Assembly: GCA_026003495.1 (NCBI GenBank)
Contig: BPHK01000001.1
Coordinates: 62,001-126,000 of the forward strand
DNA length: 64,000 nucleotides
Source: Candidatus Kapaibacterium sp.
Lineage (GTDB): Bacteria; Bacteroidota; Ignavibacteria; Kapaibacteriales; NICIL-2
Direction of reading: 5' to 3'
The translations under genes and the position numbers were made by a program. This document shows positions 59,778 through 64,000 of this stretch, piece after piece (position 1 is the stretch's first letter; the number at the start of each line of letters is the position of its first letter). The notes beneath the pieces are model-generated. The model saw only the letters and a program-made list of their open reading frames with translations, was not told the DNA's origin and ran no database searches.

Positions 59778-61007
59778 CTATGCAGCAGCGGGGCGCGTGG
59801 CAGCAACGTCGAAGAGAAACTGCACAAGTTCATCCCGGATCCGTTCGGTGCTGTAGCGTTCTTCTACCAATCGGCGGGCATTCTGCCCCAGTTGGCGCAT
59901 GAGTGAGCGGCTGGTAAGAAGTCTGACCACTGCGTCTGCGAATGCTTCCGCCGTATCCGCTCGCAGATAGTGGATACCATCGGTGCATTCAATTCCCTCA
60001 GCACCGATACTTGTCGAGACAACAGCTTTTCCGACCGCCATTGCTTCGATGATTTTGCTCCGAATTCCGCTTCCCGAAAGGAGAGGAACCACCAGAATGC
60101 TCTGATTCTGCATGAAGGTGCGAGCATCGGGCACGACGCCATGCACGACGACCCCCTCATACGCCGGAAGTTTGACATTTGGTGGTACTGCACCGGCAAC
60201 GTGGAAGGTAGCCCAGGGCACCCTGTCTCGGACGCGGGGAAAGATTTCCCGCAGAAACCACTCAAGACCTTGACGGTTTGGTTCCCAGGACAGCGAGCCG
60301 ATGTGAAAGAGCGTCGGTGGCTCGGGTTGTTCGAGGGCGGGCTGGTAATCTTCCAGGTCAACGGAGAAGGGAACAGTGCACAGCCTCCCAGAAAATCCCA
60401 TCATACGGCAGAGTGTTGCATCCTCAGCGGTGATGGTCACAATTCCATCGAGGCGACCCTCACGAAAGAGCGTTTGCTCATACGTAGCAAGCCGTCTTGC
60501 TTGCTCGCGGAGGTAGAGTCGCTTGGCGAGAGTTCGTTCGGCAGCGGCAACGCGTTCCCATAGCAAGTGCTCGATGTTATGTGCTCGGTACACACACACT
60601 GCGCTCAATCGCTTTGCAACAAGCTCGACGTACAGTGTCGTCGGCAGTCCCTCGAAGAAGACAACATCCGGGTTGAACTCTGAAAGTGCGCGTTCCAGTG
60701 TGCTGGCGTATGCTCGACTCCAAAATCTACTCAGGTGGTATGGCGTACCATTGAGGAGGTTCCAGATGGCTCCCGCCAGGGTGATCCGATTATCCACGGG
60801 CACCCACCAGGACAGCGTCCTTGCATAAACGTTCTCGATCGTGGACGGTTCTACCCAATGGCGCTTAGTGTTCATCGCCACGACACCGACCGAACATGCT
60901 GGGTGACCACAAAGCATACGGTAAACTCTCCGCATGGCAAGCGCACCACCATCGTAGAGCTGGAAGGGAATACGCGGATGGAGAATCAACACTCGTAGCT
61001 GGCGCAT
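59778..61007 (-). CDS. Glycosyltransferase, GT-B fold (GT4-like)
   Basis: 409 residues from the ATG of MRQLRVLILHPRIPFQLYDG; the frame extends to 61226 but without family resemblance. The donor domain has LFHIGSLSWEPNRQGLEWFL and VPLLSGSGIRSKIIEAMAVG with the nucleotide-sugar-binding Glu. It is similar in plan to the enzyme at 16414. Probably cytoplasmic, in polysaccharide assembly. A TATTTTTG -7 element (61013-61020) ends only 5 nt before the start, which would make the mRNA nearly leaderless if used. It is inserted between mnmE and mnmG. Confidence 0.85.
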   Translation of the reverse strand: MRQLRVLILHPRIPFQLYDGGALAMRRVYRMLCGHPACSVGVVAMNTKRHWVEPSTIENVYARTLSWWVPVDNRITLAGAIWNLLNGTPYHLSRFWSRAYASTLERALSEFNPDVVFFEGLPTTLYVELVAKRLSAVCVYRAHNIEHLLWERVAAAERTLAKRLYLREQARRLATYEQTLFREGRLDGIVTITAEDATLCRMMGFSGRLCTVPFSVDLEDYQPALEQPEPPTLFHIGSLSWEPNRQGLEWFLREIFPRVRDRVPWATFHVAGAVPPNVKLPAYEGVVVHGVVPDARTFMQNQSILVVPLLSGSGIRSKIIEAMAVGKAVVSTSIGAEGIECTDGIHYLRADTAEAFADAVVRLLTSRSLMRQLGQNARRLVEERYSTERIRDELVQFLFDVAATRPAAA

Positions 61008-61211
61008 AGCAGCAAAAATAGCTGGCACAGCGGCAAAATTCGTCGGTGTTACACTGCACAAATTACTAGTGAACTTCTCTGCCTTGAGATCCATATGATG
61101 TCGTGCTCGTGTACACGTGCCTACGCCGGAATATTGATTGCCATAAATGCGATCGCAACACGCCCGTCTGCCAATAATCGTCTTGGAGCCAAGCAAAAAG
61201 ACACAGACGAA

Positions 61212-61235
61212 GAATGCCGTCGGCATTCATTTTTC
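61212..61235 (+). terminator. Plus-strand intrinsic terminator without an upstream gene
   Basis: GAATGCC (61212-61218) pairs with GGCATTC (61222-61228), followed by ATTTTTC. No plus-strand gene precedes it; it may end a small RNA from 61030-61210 or block transcription into mnmG. Confidence 0.55.
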
Positions 61236-61254
61236 TTCCACACTCGGGTGTTGA

Positions 61255-61270
61255 TGTTTCACGTGAAACA
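61255..61270. promoter_or_regulatory. parS site, ParB-binding palindrome
   Basis: TGTTTCACGTGAAACA is a perfect 16-bp parS palindrome, 8 nt before the mnmG start codon. ParB bound here nucleates chromosome partition complexes near the origin. Overlap with the translation start region of mnmG could also affect its expression. Confidence 0.93.
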
Positions 61271-61278
61271 TTGGCACA

Positions 61279-63150
61279 ATGGATAGCATTACGAACGCTT
61301 TCGATGTCGTCGTGATTGGCGGTGGTCACGCAGGTATTGAGGCTGCCGCTGCATGTGCGCGGATGGGATGTCGGACCGTGCTTCTTACGATGGATAGGCG
61401 CTCGATTGGGCGACTTTCTTGCAATCCTTCGATCGGTGGTACCGCCAAGGGGCATCTCGTCAAAGAGCTCGATGCACTCGGTGGCATCATGCCCGTAATC
61501 GCCGATCGGACAGGCTTACAATTCAAAGTGCTCAACCGTTCGAAAGGACCCGCTGTGTGGTCGCCGCGGAGCCAAAATGACAAAGACCTTTATCCAGCTT
61601 ACGCACAAGCCATTCTCTCCCACATCTCGAATTTGACGGTTGCGGAAGGAACGGTCGAGGAAATCCTCCTTTCAGGCGACTGTGTCCGCGGAGTACGATT
61701 GCAGAGTGGGGATGAGCTGCGATGCCGTGCGGTCATTCTCTGTGGGGGGACGTTTCTCAACGCAGTAATGTACACAGGGCTGGCAGCGACACCAGGTGGT
61801 CGTATCGGTGAACCGCGTGCAGAGAAAATCTCTGATCTTCTCGCTCGTGCTGGGGTAGAGAAAGGTAGGCTCAAGACTGGAACACCCCCGCGTGTGGATG
61901 GGCGTACGATTGATTTCTCAAAAACCATTATTGAAGTAGGGGACGATCCGCCGCGTCCATTTTCCATTCGCACACGTCGGGTGCGCAATCAAATCGTCTG
62001 CTACGCAACCGCAACGAACGAGCGAACGCACGAGATCCTTCGTACTGGCTTCGATCGCTCCCCAATGTTCACGGGGCTAATCAAAGGGAAAGGACCGCGT
62101 TATTGCCCCTCGATCGAAGACAAAATCGCACGCTTTACCGAGCGCGCGTCCCATCCAATCGTCCTCGAACCAGAAGGATTGGACACCAATTCATTCTACG
62201 TCAACGGATTTTCGACGAGCTTACCTGCAGACGTCCAAGAAGCAGCACTCCGCACAATCCCAGGTCTTGAGCATGCACAGATTATCCGCTACGGCTATGC
62301 TGTCGAGTACGACTTTTTCTACCCTTACCAACTTCACCACACGCTGGAGACAAAGGCAATCCGAGGGCTTTACTTCGCTGGACAAATCAACGGTACTTCC
62401 GGCTACGAGGAAGCAGCCGCCCAAGGGATTGTTGCGGGGATCAATGCTGCACTTGCCCTTCGTGGCGAGGGTGAGTTCCGCCTCCTGCGCTCAGAAGCCT
62501 ACATCGGCGTGCTCATTGATGACCTCATCAACAAAAGCAGCGACGAACCCTACCGCATCTTTACGTCGCTTGCAGAATACAGGCTTCTTTTGCGACAGGA
62601 TAATGCCTATGAACGCTTAGCCGACTACGGATTCCGCCTTGGACTACTCGACCACGCAACATATGAGCGTATCCTCCACGAGCGCCAAGCAAAGAGCACG
62701 TTCCTCCGTTGGTGCCAAGAGACAAAACTTTCCCCAACTTCCGCCAACCCACTCCTGGAGCAGCACGAAGAATCGCCCGTCCACGAATCGGTCACCGTAG
62801 CACAGATAGCTCTCCGCCCAACGCTCGATCTCGAACATATCCTCGCTTGGTACAGTGCCCTTCCTAACACCTCTCCTATACCACCTACTACCGCCTCGAT
62901 CATCGAGCAAGTCGGGATCGAACTTAAGTACGCCGGCTACATCGAGCGACAGCGTCGTGAAGTGGAACTGCTTCAGCAGAACGAACACCGAACCATCCCA
63001 CCGAATTTTGACTACAACGCAATTCCTTCCCTCTCGAAGGAAGCACGAGAAAAACTCACACGTATTCGCCCTGCTACACTCGGCCAAGCAACTCGAATAC
63101 CTGGAGTCTCTGCAGCAGATAGCGCAATTTTAGCTCTCTACGTGCGCTAA
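61279..63150 (+). CDS. mnmG: tRNA uridine 5-carboxymethylaminomethyl modification enzyme MnmG
   Basis: 623 residues, full length. The FAD-binding Rossmann loop [20 protein letters not shown] is at the N-terminus. [20 protein letters not shown] and the conserved Cys region [16 protein letters not shown] follow, with [21 protein letters not shown] near residue 360 and the C-terminal helical MnmE-binding domain. With MnmE it modifies the wobble uridine. It is flanked by parS sites, in line with its common origin-proximal position. Confidence 0.97.
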   Translation: MDSITNAFDVVVIGGGHAGIEAAAACARMGCRTVLLTMDRRSIGRLSCNPSIGGTAKGHLVKELDALGGIMPVIADRTGLQFKVLNRSKGPAVWSPRSQNDKDLYPAYAQAILSHISNLTVAEGTVEEILLSGDCVRGVRLQSGDELRCRAVILCGGTFLNAVMYTGLAATPGGRIGEPRAEKISDLLARAGVEKGRLKTGTPPRVDGRTIDFSKTIIEVGDDPPRPFSIRTRRVRNQIVCYATATNERTHEILRTGFDRSPMFTGLIKGKGPRYCPSIEDKIARFTERASHPIVLEPEGLDTNSFYVNGFSTSLPADVQEAALRTIPGLEHAQIIRYGYAVEYDFFYPYQLHHTLETKAIRGLYFAGQINGTSGYEEAAAQGIVAGINAALALRGEGEFRLLRSEAYIGVLIDDLINKSSDEPYRIFTSLAEYRLLLRQDNAYERLADYGFRLGLLDHATYERILHERQAKSTFLRWCQETKLSPTSANPLLEQHEESPVHESVTVAQIALRPTLDLEHILAWYSALPNTSPIPPTTASIIEQVGIELKYAGYIERQRREVELLQQNEHRTIPPNFDYNAIPSLSKEAREKLTRIRPATLGQATRIPGVSAADSAILALYVR

Positions 63151-63158
63151 CGTGCCAG

Positions 63159-63174
63159 AGTTTCACGTGAAACA
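63159..63174. promoter_or_regulatory. Second parS site
   Basis: AGTTTCACGTGAAACA matches the parS palindrome at 15 of 16 positions and lies 8 nt after the mnmG stop codon. Confidence 0.88.
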
Positions 63175-63276
63175 TGGAAAACTGCGTATTTTTCAAGGCT
63201 TCAAACAGACATCTTGTCACTGCGGACAATCGAACGTCCTCTATGACACTTTGACAACCACCCGATAGAACCGACC

Positions 63277-63305
63277 TTTGACCTTTTGTCACCAGTGTAA
63301 TTTTG
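63277..63305 (+). promoter_or_regulatory. Bacteroidota-type promoter of the RmlD-like gene
   Basis: TTTG at 63277-63280, a 17-nt spacer and TAATTTTG at 63298-63305: both the -33 and -7 elements are present, 38 nt before the ATG. It is the most complete such promoter in the window. Confidence 0.7.
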
Positions 63306-63342
63306 TGCTTCTTTGTTGTTCCACAATCTTCGCTGACGCCTT

Positions 63343-64000
63343 ATGCAACGAATCGCCATTGCTGGTGCAGGGGGAAAGATTGCCTCTGCAGTCATCGAGC
63401 ACTATCGGCAGCAATCTCGCATTGCGCTCCTCCTTGTTTCCTCAAAAGAGCTATCCGTGCAAACGGAAGGTGCGCTCGTTGAAATCGCGCATATCCCACC
63501 CCAGGATTTCGACGGCTATAAGACTGCACTGAAGGAGTTCAAACCGAACGCCATCATCAACACAATCGGCTACACCGACGTTGACGGATGCGAAACAGAC
63601 CGTGCACTCGCACAGATGCTCAACGTGCGATTTCCAGAAATGCTCGCACGGGTAGCACGGACGTTTGATATTCACCTTGTTCATTACTCGACCGACTACG
63701 TGTTCGATGGAAGTGCTGGCCCGTATGACGAAACGCAGATTCCCAACCCTATCAACTACTACGGCAAAACCAAACTCGCCGGCGAGAATGCCATTCGTTC
63801 TACTGGTTGTGCAGCAACGATTATCCGCACCAATGTGGTGTACGGTTTCGGTGGTACTTCCAAGAGCGACTTTGTCGAATGGGTCATTCGATCAGTAACT
63901 GCGAACATTCCAATCCGCGCCGCGGTGGATCAGTTTTCGAATCCGACGTACTCGGGCGATCTTGCACTCGCGACAGCGAAGTTCGTAGAGCGACGTCGAA
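63343..64000 (+). CDS. RmlD-like NAD(P)-dependent sugar reductase, 3' end outside the window
   Basis: 219 codons visible from the ATG of MQRIAIAGAGGKIASAVIEH; the frame is open to the edge. The Rossmann glycine motif (GAGGKIA), IINTIGYTDVDGCE, the catalytic Ser-Thr region VHYSTDYVFDGSAGPYDE and Y-x3-K in NYYGKTKLAGE are those of dTDP-4-dehydrorhamnose reductase-type short-chain reductases. It probably makes a nucleotide sugar (rhamnose or related) for surface glycans, which suits the glycosyltransferases nearby. The exact substrate is uncertain. Confidence 0.85.
   Translation, partial: MQRIAIAGAGGKIASAVIEHYRQQSRIALLLVSSKELSVQTEGALVEIAHIPPQDFDGYKTALKEFKPNAIINTIGYTDVDGCETDRALAQMLNVRFPEMLARVARTFDIHLVHYSTDYVFDGSAGPYDETQIPNPINYYGKTKLAGENAIRSTGCAATIIRTNVVYGFGGTSKSDFVEWVIRSVTANIPIRAAVDQFSNPTYSGDLALATAKFVERRR

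Noticed and set aside
61024-61040. CGGCAAAATT resembling the start of the CRISPR repeat
   Set aside because: Only ten bases match and the rest diverges; most likely chance.

Overview
The window looks like one chromosomal contig of an aerobic bacterium from the Bacteroidota-Chlorobiota-Ignavibacteriota (FCB) group. A Kapabacteria/Chlorobi-like lineage is my inference; there is no rRNA here to settle it. The evidence is: Bacteroidota-type -7 promoter elements (TANNTTTG) in front of many genes, including the tRNA gene; several large secreted proteins with type IX secretion (T9SS) C-terminal sorting domains; an atpD-atpC pair without the rest of the ATP synthase operon; and a fused E1 alpha-beta 2-oxoacid dehydrogenase. 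Heme A synthase, KatG and a P460-like c-type cytochrome indicate oxygen use. Many starts also have a good GGAGG-like ribosome binding site.

Layout. 1-4.3 kb: a membrane protein, a baeRF-family protein, a MarR regulator with a cysteine-rich tail, a P460-like cytochrome and an Mrr_N-type winged-helix protein with a histone-H1-like linker. 4.4-6.9 kb: clpC. 7.1-14.2 kb: a complete type II-C CRISPR-Cas locus, made of a tracrRNA (minus strand), cas9, cas1, cas2 and an array of 31 identical 36-bp repeats. The array is read on the minus strand, opposite to the cas genes, and its leader-side end abuts the katG stop codon. 14.2-22.6 kb: katG, a glycosyltransferase, heme A synthase, a methyltransferase, a DCC-family protein and atpC/atpD. 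23.1-38.2 kb: two small unknown genes, then five surface or secreted proteins on the minus strand, including a 2358-residue beta-helix protein. 38.3-45.6 kb: a TPR protein, tRNA-Arg(CCG), guaB, E1, ilvE and gatB. 45.7-50.3 kb: a scrambled, tandemly duplicated region of gatB fragments, S74/T9SS protein fragments, two identical lipoproteins and a GT39-like membrane protein. 50.9-64 kb: an MltD-like LysM transglycosylase, a PyrD-like enzyme, an OmpA/VWA lipoprotein, isoaspartyl peptidase, coaX-birA, mnmE, a glycosyltransferase, and mnmG flanked by two parS sites (suggesting an origin-proximal position), ending in a RmlD-like reductase cut by the window edge.

Three things stand out. (1) Each CRISPR repeat, read in the crRNA direction, contains a perfect Bacteroidota-type -7 element with a TTG 16 nt upstream. 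The repeats may therefore act as promoters, a Bacteroidota counterpart of the promoter-bearing repeats of Neisseria, which would explain how an array with only 15 nt between it and katG is expressed. (2) The 25 leader-distal spacers are 25-29 nt long and enriched about threefold in perfect 6-bp palindromes by hand count, while the five leader-proximal spacers are all exactly 30 nt and contain none. (3) At gatB and at pyrD, surface-protein genes lie between the housekeeping gene and a decayed copy of part of that same gene, which hints at a shared mode of cargo insertion.
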